Shown in pieces: positions 51,943-59,555 of a stretch of 64,000 nt of DNA. The stretch lies in assembly GCF_018343625.1 (NCBI RefSeq), contig NZ_JAGYPG010000002.1, positions 1,159,280 through 1,223,279 on the forward strand, written 5' to 3'. Each line of letters starts with the position of its first letter. Positions within the stretch are counted from its first letter, which is position 1. The stretch comes from Lederbergia citri (GTDB lineage Bacteria > Bacillota > Bacilli > Bacillales > Bacillaceae_C). The notes under the pieces were generated by a model. That model did not search any database. It was not told where the DNA came from and saw nothing but the letters and a program-made list of their open reading frames with translations. Made by a program: the position numbers and the translations under genes.

Positions 51943-52599
51943 ATGGCCACCAACTTTTGGGCACCTATTAAACTTTCATTAGAAGTCGCTGCTTTTTCAG
52001 GAATCATTGTATTCATAATAGGATTATTTTTTGGAAAGATGATGGCGAATAAAAAATTCAAAGGGAAGACTTTTATAGAAACAACATTCCTCTTACCTTT
52101 AGTATTGCCGCCTTCTGTCGTAGGATTTTTGCTAATTGTTATATTTGGTAGGAATAGCATTATTGGACAGTTGATAGAAGCCTTGTTTAAACAACCAATT
52201 ATGTTTACGTGGTGGGCAGCAGTCATTGCCTCCACCGTCGTCGCTTTTCCACTTATGTATCAATCTGCTAAAGCTGGCTTTGAATCGATAGATCATGATA
52301 TTGAGAACGCAGCCCGTGTAGACGGTGCAAATGAATTTAAGTTATTCGCGTTCATAACGATTCCACTTGCGCATCGAGCAATTATTTCAGGAGCCATTTT
52401 AAGTTTCGCACGTGGATTAGGCGAGTTCGGAGCCACTTTAATGTTTGCCGGCAACATCCCTGGCAAAACCCAAACGATCCCAACCGCGATCTACATAGCG
52501 ATTGATTCTGGCAATATGGAATTGGCTTGGTTGTGGGTTATTAGCATGGTGGGGATTTCTTTTTTGATGTTATTGGGTGTGCGTTTGATGAATTCTTAG
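51943..52599 (+). CDS. modB: Molybdate ABC transporter permease ModB
   Basis: A 218-residue permease with five or six helices and the EAA loop IENAARVDGANEFKLFAFIT then IPLAHRAIISG. The motif GLGEFGATLMFAGNIPGKTQTIP is diagnostic of ModB/CysT-type permeases. It pairs with ModA. The usual third gene, modC, is absent: 188 bp of unrecognised DNA and then a convergent gene follow. The ATPase is presumably encoded elsewhere. Confidence 0.93.
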   Translation: MATNFWAPIKLSLEVAAFSGIIVFIIGLFFGKMMANKKFKGKTFIETTFLLPLVLPPSVVGFLLIVIFGRNSIIGQLIEALFKQPIMFTWWAAVIASTVVAFPLMYQSAKAGFESIDHDIENAARVDGANEFKLFAFITIPLAHRAIISGAILSFARGLGEFGATLMFAGNIPGKTQTIPTAIYIAIDSGNMELAWLWVISMVGISFLMLLGVRLMNS

Positions 52600-52787
52600 A
52601 GGTGGCATCTGCAGGTTTTTGGTTGTCATGTCATACCCCAACACTGGTCTTCTCTTAGCTGGAAATGATAGACCCTTAGAGGAATCCACTTCTCCTTAAA
52701 TTCTTCGAATGAAAGGAAAAACTTATTCTGGTGGATTCCCAAGTAACGTTGTGGTCAACCAAAAAGAGCAAGTTTCTCCCTCTCAGT

Positions 52788-53516
52788 TTAAGATGGAAAT
52801 TTATATTCTTTCAAAGATTGATGAAGTTTTTCCTTATCATCTACAGTTAAGTAGACCTTTGTAATCTCTTGCGGTTTTCCAAGCAAATTAGTCATTATGA
52901 TAGGATTTTTAAGGTCGATTTCAAATTGAGGGGTATCAAATTCGAGTAAAACCCCTTTAAAAACATGTTTATTCCTCTTTTCCTCCAAAAACTTCCCTCC
53001 TCCATCGATAGAGGCGATTTGAGTTAAAGGGATTGCAATGTGTCTTCTAGATCCTATTCTAATGAGCAGCATATTATCCTTCAGTAAAATCGGAAGTTGA
53101 ACAATGGCACGGTAATCACTAATCAAGTAAAGGACAGCATATATATTTAAGGCCACATGAATCCACGAAATAATCGGACTCCAATTATGAAGCAAGAAAA
53201 AGAGACCAACACTTTCAAGTAAAATAACACTTAATAAGACTATCATTATGCCTTTATATCCTACTTTTTTATGATATGAAAAAGCATTGTTCATCTCTTG
53301 ATTAGAATCCCGCGAAAACAAGTAATAAAGCATCGTGATTTCCCTGGTTATCATCATCGCAACAGGCTTTGGAAGCGATTCAGAGAGGATTACCTCCATT
53401 TTTTCGATGAAGGATTTTTCTTTCCCAAGCTTCCTATAGCTTTTTGACAGTTTATACACTCTAAAAATCAAGAAACTAATGAGTATGGATTCCAATCCAA
53501 TAATCAAAACTTTCAT
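52788..53516 (-). CDS. Unrecognised membrane protein
   Basis: A protein of about 242 residues with an N-terminal helix (VLIIGLESILISFLIFRVY), two central helices (around 95-150), and a C-terminal cytoplasmic domain with the pattern LLEFDTPQFEIDLKNPI. I do not recognise a family; similar Bacillus proteins are sometimes mislabelled as monooxygenases. The start is the ATG at 53516 with AGAGG seven bases upstream. It is divergent from the MarR gene, and the shared spacer carries a palindrome, so MarR may control both. Confidence 0.65.
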   Translation of the reverse strand: MKVLIIGLESILISFLIFRVYKLSKSYRKLGKEKSFIEKMEVILSESLPKPVAMMITREITMLYYLFSRDSNQEMNNAFSYHKKVGYKGIMIVLLSVILLESVGLFFLLHNWSPIISWIHVALNIYAVLYLISDYRAIVQLPILLKDNMLLIRIGSRRHIAIPLTQIASIDGGGKFLEEKRNKHVFKGVLLEFDTPQFEIDLKNPIIMTNLLGKPQEITKVYLTVDDKEKLHQSLKEYKFPS

Positions 53517-53559
53517 ATATAATCCTCTTTTCAAAGTTGATTAAAGAAAAAATTTTGTG

Positions 53560-53602
53560 TAATATTTAAGTAAACTTAATTATTTATCACACTTAAATAT
53601 TA
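53560..53602. promoter_or_regulatory. Inverted repeat in the MarR divergent promoter region
   Basis: TAATATTTAAGT (53560-53571) and ACTTAAATATTA (53591-53602) are perfect 12-base inverted arms with a 19-base loop. This is a plausible MarR dimer operator controlling the MarR-CPBP operon and perhaps the divergent membrane protein. Confidence 0.7.
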
Positions 53603-53633
53603 ACATGAGTTAATGATTGGAGGAAACAAAAAA

Positions 53634-54074
53634 ATGGATTTAAAAAAAATTTTATTGGAAGCCAATCAGTTTTCAGAAGAGATTAAGTCTGTTTTCATAA
53701 ACGAATACAAAAAAATATTAGACGAGCACGACCTTTCTTCAAAGCAATCGCTCGTATTAAACGTTTTGCATAAAAGTAAAAAACTGACGATGAATGAAGT
53801 TGCGACCATCATTAATGCCACACCAAGTGCAGCTAGCCAATTTATTCGAAAACTAGAAAAACAACAATACGTAAAAAGGGAAATAAACGAAGAAAATAGA
53901 CGAGAGGTCTTCGTTTTTTTAGATACAAAAGGGGAGGATTTTTATAAAGAATTAAATGAAGTTGATGAAATGGTGCTGGAAAAATATTTTTTGCAATTAC
54001 CCGAAGAAGATATTTTGACATACCACAAAATTTTGAAAAAGCTACATGGAATTGTTGTTAAACAGGGGGAATGA
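53634..54074 (+). CDS. MarR-family transcriptional regulator
   Basis: A 146-residue winged-helix regulator. The helix-turn-helix and wing are LTMNEVATIINATPSAASQF then IRKLEKQQYVKREINEENRR. The ATG at 53634 has GGAGG ten bases upstream; an ATG seven codons earlier overlaps that site. It overlaps the protease gene by four bases, so they are coupled. It probably represses itself through the 12-base inverted repeat upstream. The inducer is unknown. Confidence 0.92.
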   Translation: MDLKKILLEANQFSEEIKSVFINEYKKILDEHDLSSKQSLVLNVLHKSKKLTMNEVATIINATPSAASQFIRKLEKQQYVKREINEENRREVFVFLDTKGEDFYKELNEVDEMVLEKYFLQLPEEDILTYHKILKKLHGIVVKQGE

Positions 54075-54076
54075 TC

Positions 54077-54814
54077 ATGGACATTTTTATTTGGTTGATT
54101 ATTATTTTTCTTTTTCTATATGAACCTGTTTATGGTTATTTTGATTATCAAAGATTCAAAGAAAGAGTCCGAAGAAATCCGATTGAAAGAATAAAATATT
54201 ATAAAAAAGTAATGTTAGGTCTGTGGATTCCCACATTGATCATTCTAGGACTAGTGGGATTTGGACAGTTAACGTTACAAGATATTGGATTAAGAGGCAT
54301 TACGATAAATACTGGCCCATTAGGAACTTGGGTAACGTATATTACAATTGGCATTGCCATCTTATACGCTCTCCTTCTTATCTATTATTTTGTGGGATCC
54401 AAAATAAGTAAAAAATTGAAACAAAAAATTATGGAAGTAACAAAACAAGATTTAGAGAAAAGTAAATTTGCGGATATCATGCCTATAACAAAAGAAGATA
54501 AAAAAGTTTGGACGTTTGTTTCCTGGACGGCAGGTATTACAGAAGAAATCATTTACCGTGGATTTTTAATCTTTGCTTTAACTTATTTATTTCCATCTTT
54601 ATCGATATGGGTTGTATTGATTGCCTCGTCTATAATATTTGGACTTGCCCATACGTACCAAGGTGTAGGAAATGTGGTTAGAACGAGCATCGTTGGTTTG
54701 TTTTTTGCTTTTTTGTATATGGGGCTACATTCTATTATCCCTATAATTCTGCTTCATTTTTTAATCGACTATGTTGCTAAAATTGGTTACAGCGAGGAAC
54801 TTAATTTAAAGTAA
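54077..54814 (+). CDS. CPBP-family intramembrane metalloprotease
   Basis: A protein of about 245 residues with roughly seven membrane helices. The CPBP/Abi catalytic signature is present: TEEIIYRGFL (EExxxR), FGLAHTYQG and LLHFLIDYV. The family cleaves membrane-embedded peptides and includes immunity proteins for bacteriocins. The start at 54077 (second ATG) has GGGGG about seven bases upstream. Coupling to a MarR regulator suggests that expression is induced by a specific signal, but no bacteriocin gene is nearby. Confidence 0.88.
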   Translation: MDIFIWLIIIFLFLYEPVYGYFDYQRFKERVRRNPIERIKYYKKVMLGLWIPTLIILGLVGFGQLTLQDIGLRGITINTGPLGTWVTYITIGIAILYALLLIYYFVGSKISKKLKQKIMEVTKQDLEKSKFADIMPITKEDKKVWTFVSWTAGITEEIIYRGFLIFALTYLFPSLSIWVVLIASSIIFGLAHTYQGVGNVVRTSIVGLFFAFLYMGLHSIIPIILLHFLIDYVAKIGYSEELNLK

Positions 54815-54916
54815 GTTAGTTAACAAAAGTATACCTAGACAAAAAGATTTCACTACTTACAATTTTCAAAGTTGTCTTATACAATGAAAGGGATTACTTG
54901 ATGAGGAGGAAAACAT

Positions 54917-55747
54917 GTGACTATTCTAAATATCAAGGATTATACGGTTTTAAACAATGGAGTACATATGCCGTGGCTCGGACTTGGTGTCTTTCAAGTT
55001 GAGGACGGTGACGAAGTAATTAATTCAGTTCAATATGCGTTGGAAGCAGGCTATCGTTCGATTGATACAGCAGCTGGCTACCGAAACGAAACTGGAGTCG
55101 GTACAGCGATTAAGCAAAGCGGCATCACGCGTGAGGAATTATTTATCACAACAAAACTAGCAAACTCTGATCAAGGCTACGAATCTACCCTACGCGCTTT
55201 TGAAGAGAGTCGCCAGAAACTAGGTCTTGAATACATTGACCTTTATCTAATTCACTGGCCAGGTAAAACGAAGTTCGTAGAAACGTGGAAGGCTTTTGAA
55301 AAGCTGCAGAAAGACGGATATATTCGTGCGATTGGCGTAAGTAACTTTAACATTCACCATCTTGAAACGCTTAAACAAAACAGCGATGTAATTCCTGCAG
55401 TGAACCAAGTGGAATTCCATCCATTACTCAATCAGCAGGAGCTTCGTCAATATTGTAAAAATGCAGGTATCCAATTAGAAGCTTGGACTCCAATTATGAA
55501 AGGAAATCTAGACCTGCCACAACTGACTGAGCTAGCAGAAAAGCATGGTAAAACGCCAGCTCAAATCGTCCTTCGCTGGGATCTTCAGAATGGGGTTGTG
55601 ACGATACCTAAATCAGTCCACAAAGAGCGAATCCAAGAAAATGCTAATATTTTCGACTTCACTCTATCAGATGAAGATATGAAAGTAATTGATCAAATGA
55701 ATAAAAACTACCGCTTCGGATCAGATCCAGATGAAGTAATTTTTTAG
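54917..55747 (+). CDS. Aldo/keto reductase (AKR5G/YvgN-like)
   Basis: A 276-residue NADPH-dependent TIM-barrel reductase. The catalytic tetrad is visible: D and Y in DTAAGYRNETGVG, K in TTKLANSD and H in YLIHWPGK. The cofactor-binding end reads TIPKSVHKERIQEN. B. subtilis YvgN/YtbE-type enzymes reduce glyoxal and methylglyoxal. The start is a GTG at 54917 with GAGGAGG seven bases upstream; an overlapping ATG is out of frame and followed by a stop. It has its own terminator. Confidence 0.92.
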   Translation: MTILNIKDYTVLNNGVHMPWLGLGVFQVEDGDEVINSVQYALEAGYRSIDTAAGYRNETGVGTAIKQSGITREELFITTKLANSDQGYESTLRAFEESRQKLGLEYIDLYLIHWPGKTKFVETWKAFEKLQKDGYIRAIGVSNFNIHHLETLKQNSDVIPAVNQVEFHPLLNQQELRQYCKNAGIQLEAWTPIMKGNLDLPQLTELAEKHGKTPAQIVLRWDLQNGVVTIPKSVHKERIQENANIFDFTLSDEDMKVIDQMNKNYRFGSDPDEVIF

Positions 55748-55764
55748 AACTATAATGATGTATT

Positions 55765-55794
55765 AGGAACTCGATGTCAGAACATCGAGTTCCT
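55765..55794. terminator. Terminator between aldo/keto reductase and HxlR genes
   Basis: AGGAACTCGATGT pairs perfectly with ACATCGAGTTCCT around a four-base loop. The following T-run is short (ATTCTATTT). Confidence 0.7.
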
Positions 55795-55842
55795 ATTCTA
55801 TTTATTTCCCTCAACTTCCGTTAGCACAGTTCGAACAATGAA

Positions 55843-56163
55843 CTATGCCCATCGCGATCCCCATATCTTCATTTCTTTTAATATCTTATGTAAAGCTTGT
55901 CCCTTCTCTGTTAATGAATATTCAACCGTAACCGGAACGGTAGGTGTTACTTTGCGTATGACTACTTCGTTTTCTTCTAAGTGACGAAGCGTATCAGTTA
56001 ATGCCTTTGGGCTAATTTTTGGTATCGATTTTTGGATTTCTCCGAACCGTTTTGTTCCTTCAAAAAGTTGCTTTAATATAAGAAAAGTCCACTTTCCGCC
56101 GATAACATTCAAGGCTTTTTCAATCGAGCATTCAATGACCAATTCTTCCTTTATCTCTTGCAT
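55843..56163 (-). CDS. HxlR-family transcriptional regulator
   Basis: A winged-helix regulator of 106-107 residues (two adjacent ATGs at 56166 and 56163). Core sequence: IEKALNVIGGKWTFLILKQL then ISPKALTDTLRHLEENEVVI. Its cysteine near residue 13 (VIECSIEK) is where HxlR proteins such as HypR, YodB and CatR sense electrophiles, so it may respond to aldehydes or quinones. It is divergent from an epimerase/aldo-keto reductase pair, and a 17-bp palindrome lies between them. Confidence 0.9.
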   Translation of the reverse strand: MQEIKEELVIECSIEKALNVIGGKWTFLILKQLFEGTKRFGEIQKSIPKISPKALTDTLRHLEENEVVIRKVTPTVPVTVEYSLTEKGQALHKILKEMKIWGSRWA

Positions 56164-56192
56164 CATTCCGTCCCCCTATATAGCAAATAGCA

Positions 56193-56209
56193 ACTATAAA
56201 ATTTATAGT
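56193..56209. promoter_or_regulatory. HxlR-type operator palindrome
   Basis: ACTATAAA-A-TTTATAGT is a perfect 17-bp palindrome 30 bp upstream of the HxlR start. Related HxlR regulators bind TACT/AGTA-type palindromes of this kind. Confidence 0.75.
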
Positions 56210-56327
56210 AAATAACCTATCTTTTATTATATCAAAAAATTTTCACTACTTGTATAAATGATTATGAACACATATACTTCGAAGTGAGTAAGCGTTTTAT
56301 TTACACCAAAGTAGAGAGGTGATTAAC

Positions 56328-57185
56328 ATGCCAAAGGTTGTCATTACAGGTGGAAGCGGTTTATTAGGACCTTCTGTAATAAAAGAATTTTTACATCATG
56401 GCTATGAAGTTGTGAATGCAGATGCAAAGAAGCCGAATGAGGAGCTTTGTCCAACCGTCATTACAGATTTAACGAATCTTGGAGAAGTGCACGGGGTTTT
56501 AGTTGGAGCAGATGCGGTTGTTCATCTTGCTGCAATTCCAGTTGCTTATTCACATCCGAATGAAGTGACGTTCCGAAATAATGTAATGTCCACTTATAAC
56601 ATTTTGGAAGCAGCCGGGAACTTAGGTATCAAAAAAGCTGTTATTACCTCAAGTGAGTCTTCTTACGGTATTGTTTTCTCGAGGAACTCATTAGAGCCGA
56701 AATATGTGCCAATTGACGAGGAACATCCGCAATTGCCTGAGGATAGTTACGGATTATCCAAAATCGTGAATGAACAAACTGCAGATATGATTCATCGCAG
56801 AACGGGGATGCAAGTCGTTTCCATGCGTCTCGGAAATGTCATCACACCTGAGATGTATGCTAATTTTCCAAGCTTTATTCATAATCCAGAGCAACGGAAA
56901 ACGATAATGTGGAGCTATATTGATTCAAGAGATGCCGCAACCGCGTATCGACTTGCAGTTGAAGCGGACGGACTTGGTTCTGTCGCATTAAACATCGCCA
57001 ATAATGAAACTAGTATGGATATTGAAAGCAAACAGTTGATGGAGCAGGTATATCCAAATGTGAAAGAGTTCAAGAAAGAATTTACTGGCTTTGAAACACT
57101 TTTTAGTAATGAAAAGGCTAAAAAGCTATTAAATTGGGAGCCTGTTCATATATGGAGAAACTATGTTGAGGTCTCTAAATCTTAA
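56328..57185 (+). CDS. NAD-dependent epimerase/dehydratase family (extended SDR) protein
   Basis: A 285-residue Rossmann-fold enzyme. GGSGLLG near the N terminus is the nucleotide-binding motif, and SYGLSK near residue 145 contains the catalytic Tyr-x3-Lys. It probably acts on a nucleotide sugar or a small carbonyl compound. The start at 56328 has GAGGTGA five bases upstream; an in-frame GTG lies three codons earlier. It is followed after 26 bp by an aldo/keto reductase, so the two form an operon likely controlled by the divergent HxlR. Confidence 0.88.
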   Translation: MPKVVITGGSGLLGPSVIKEFLHHGYEVVNADAKKPNEELCPTVITDLTNLGEVHGVLVGADAVVHLAAIPVAYSHPNEVTFRNNVMSTYNILEAAGNLGIKKAVITSSESSYGIVFSRNSLEPKYVPIDEEHPQLPEDSYGLSKIVNEQTADMIHRRTGMQVVSMRLGNVITPEMYANFPSFIHNPEQRKTIMWSYIDSRDAATAYRLAVEADGLGSVALNIANNETSMDIESKQLMEQVYPNVKEFKKEFTGFETLFSNEKAKKLLNWEPVHIWRNYVEVSKS

Positions 57186-57211
57186 ATATTATACAAAAAG
57201 GAGAATATATT

Positions 57212-58204
57212 ATGGTGTACTTAGCAGATGACAAACGATATGACACAATGAAATACAACCGAACAGGAAATTCTGGTCTTTTATTACCAGCGATTTCACT
57301 AGGTCTATGGCATAACTTTGGCGGTGTAGATACATATGAAAATGGCCGTGCGATGCTTAGAAGAGCCTTTGATTTAGGAATCACACACTTTGACCTTGCC
57401 AACAACTACGGACCTCCAGCAGGATCCGCTGAAACAATGTTTGGCGAAATGCTCGCAACAGATTTTAAACCATACCGTGATGAAATGGTCATTTCTACAA
57501 AAGCGGGCTATTGGATGTGGAATGGCCCTTACGGCGAATGGGGATCCAAAAAATACTTGATTGCTAGTCTTGACCAAAGCTTGAAACGTATGGGATTGGA
57601 CTATGTTGATATTTTCTATTCCCACCGTCCAGATCCAAACACACCATTGGAAGAGACAATGGGTGCCCTTGACCAAATCGTTCGACAAGGTAAAGCATTA
57701 TACGTTGGGATTTCAAGCTATTCCCCAGAACAAACAGCTGAAGCCGTTAGAATTTTAAATGATCTAGGAACGCCGTTGTTAATTCATCAACCAAGCTACT
57801 CCATGCTAAACCGCTGGATTGAAGATGGGTTGCAAGATGTTCTAGATGAAAGTGGAGTAGGATCAATAGCTTTCTGCCCATTACAACAAGGGTTGTTAAC
57901 GAATAAATATTTAGGCGGAATTCCTAAGGATTCACGTGCTGCAAGTTCAACTGGTGCACTTAAAGAGGATCAAGTTACTGAAGAAGTCATACAAAAGATT
58001 CGTCAACTAAATGACATTGCCGCCGAAAGAGGCCAAACACTAGCGCAAATGTCACTTGCATGGGTACTTCGTGGAGGACGTGTGACATCCGCTCTAATCG
58101 GAGCTAGCCGTGTAAGTCAAATTGAAGATAACGTAGCAGCTTTAAACAACCTAGATTTCAGTGAAGAAGAATTAGCTAAAATTGATGATATTTTAAAAGG
58201 TTAA
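57212..58204 (+). CDS. Aldo/keto reductase (YghZ/Kv-beta-like)
   Basis: A 330-residue NADPH-dependent reductase. Residues: D and Y in HFDLANNYGPPAGSAE, K in STKAGYW and H in FYSHRPDPNTP. The pattern of N-terminal GNSGLLLPAISLGLWHNFG matches the YghZ/L-glyceraldehyde-3-phosphate reductase subgroup, which handles aldehydes such as methylglyoxal. AAGGAG precedes the ATG. It is the second gene of the HxlR-linked unit and has a strong terminator. Confidence 0.93.
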   Translation: MVYLADDKRYDTMKYNRTGNSGLLLPAISLGLWHNFGGVDTYENGRAMLRRAFDLGITHFDLANNYGPPAGSAETMFGEMLATDFKPYRDEMVISTKAGYWMWNGPYGEWGSKKYLIASLDQSLKRMGLDYVDIFYSHRPDPNTPLEETMGALDQIVRQGKALYVGISSYSPEQTAEAVRILNDLGTPLLIHQPSYSMLNRWIEDGLQDVLDESGVGSIAFCPLQQGLLTNKYLGGIPKDSRAASSTGALKEDQVTEEVIQKIRQLNDIAAERGQTLAQMSLAWVLRGGRVTSALIGASRVSQIEDNVAALNNLDFSEEELAKIDDILKG

Positions 58205-58211
58205 TAGTAAA

Positions 58212-58244
58212 AAAATCTTCGAGTGATAGCCGCTCGAAGATTTT
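58212..58244. terminator. Bidirectional terminator
   Basis: AAAATCTTCGAG pairs with CTCGAAGATTTT around a nine-base loop, with T-runs on both strands. It separates the aldo/keto reductase from a convergent gene. Confidence 0.88.
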
Positions 58245-58250
58245 TTTCTT

Positions 58251-59426
58251 TCATTTGGTTTTTACAACAAAATCAAGTAAATGATTATTACGAACAGGAA
58301 ATTTCGCCTTTATTTTAAGACTCTCATTATCTATTACGATTATATGATTCTTCTTTTTTGTATTACTCATTTCTTTAACATATATTTCTTTCTCTTCTAC
58401 GTTCTGATATAGAGGTTCATACCAGTTGTCTGTGTTGGAAAAGTCTCTATTAAATAATTCAAATACAGGCTCATCTTTTAAATGAAAAACACCTAATGAA
58501 TATTTATCTTCTCCATCGCTTAAACAATATAAAATTCTCTGCTCATCTAGAGCTAATTGTCTACTTCCGGATGTATCATAATAATCTTGCTTCGGTAAAT
58601 GTTTAAAAGGCTCATATATTTTGAACTGAAAATCTTGATCATAAACATACATCTTTCCATTATCCCCCATTATATAGGCATAATCTTTTGTTGAAAAAAG
58701 AGGGATAAGAGAAATATTATCAGTTCCAAAAGTTTCGTATGTAATAGAACCATTTATTAAATCTGCGACTGCAATGCCGTGATGTTCGTAATCATCATCA
58801 TCTCCCACTGTCCCTGCTGTACCATATAATACCTTTCCATTAAAGTCCAAGAGTGGTGCAGAGAGTGGAGAGCGACGATAATCGGTTTCAATGCTTTGTT
58901 GTGTAGTGGCATTCGAAATTGTAGAATAGAATCCTTGATTTCCAGTTTTATGTGATGCTAGAGTCTGAAAAACAATCTCATCGCCATAGTGCCTAATATG
59001 GTCAATTTCAACCTTGTTTTCCAGATAATCAACATTCACCTTTTTAAATCTATTTTTTTGAATATCATAGTTAAAATAATATTCGCCACCAATACCACCA
59101 AAAAAGGAAATATATAATTGATTAATGTCATTTGGCTTTTGATGCGGAGTCATTCTTCCAAAATCATCGTCAAAAATTCTGTACTGTTTTACGACTTCTC
59201 CAGTGTTTGTCACTTCTTTTACTAATGTAAATTCCTGAGAAAAACGATAATCAGTAGGATAAAAAAGAAGATAATGACCTTCGCTATCTGATGTCTCTGG
59301 TGAGAACTGTTCAATTCCGTTTAAACGGATATACTTAACTTTAACTTTCCATTGGATCAAAGGAACAATTAACAACATTAAAAATGCAGAAAAAATAATC
59401 CTATACAACCATATTTTTTTATTCAT
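58251..59426 (-). CDS. Unrecognised membrane-anchored extracytoplasmic protein
   Basis: A protein of about 391 residues with one N-terminal helix (RIIFSAFLMLLIVPLIQW) and a long hydrophilic domain outside the cell. The domain is rich in short beta-type repeats (SEGHYLLFYPTDYRF, NGKVLYGTAGTVGDDDDYEH), suggesting a propeller. I do not recognise a family. The start is the ATG at 59426 with GGGAG five bases upstream. It is monocistronic and convergent with the aldo/keto reductase gene. Confidence 0.65.
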   Translation of the reverse strand: MNKKIWLYRIIFSAFLMLLIVPLIQWKVKVKYIRLNGIEQFSPETSDSEGHYLLFYPTDYRFSQEFTLVKEVTNTGEVVKQYRIFDDDFGRMTPHQKPNDINQLYISFFGGIGGEYYFNYDIQKNRFKKVNVDYLENKVEIDHIRHYGDEIVFQTLASHKTGNQGFYSTISNATTQQSIETDYRRSPLSAPLLDFNGKVLYGTAGTVGDDDDYEHHGIAVADLINGSITYETFGTDNISLIPLFSTKDYAYIMGDNGKMYVYDQDFQFKIYEPFKHLPKQDYYDTSGSRQLALDEQRILYCLSDGEDKYSLGVFHLKDEPVFELFNRDFSNTDNWYEPLYQNVEEKEIYVKEMSNTKKKNHIIVIDNESLKIKAKFPVRNNHLLDFVVKTK

Positions 59427-59513
59427 TATTTCTCCCAAGATTTTATTGGAAAAACTTCACCATATACCAATTATATACAAACAATGATTTAAAGTCCGCA
59501 CTATTTTCCGAAT

Positions 59514-59547
59514 AAAAAACCCTACAAAGAGATACCTCTTTGTAGGG
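59514..59547 (-). terminator. Intrinsic terminator of the RND pump gene
   Basis: CCCTACAAAGAG pairs with CTCTTTGTAGGG around a four-base loop, followed by a T-run on the minus strand. Confidence 0.88.
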
Positions 59548-59555
59548 CTTTTCCG

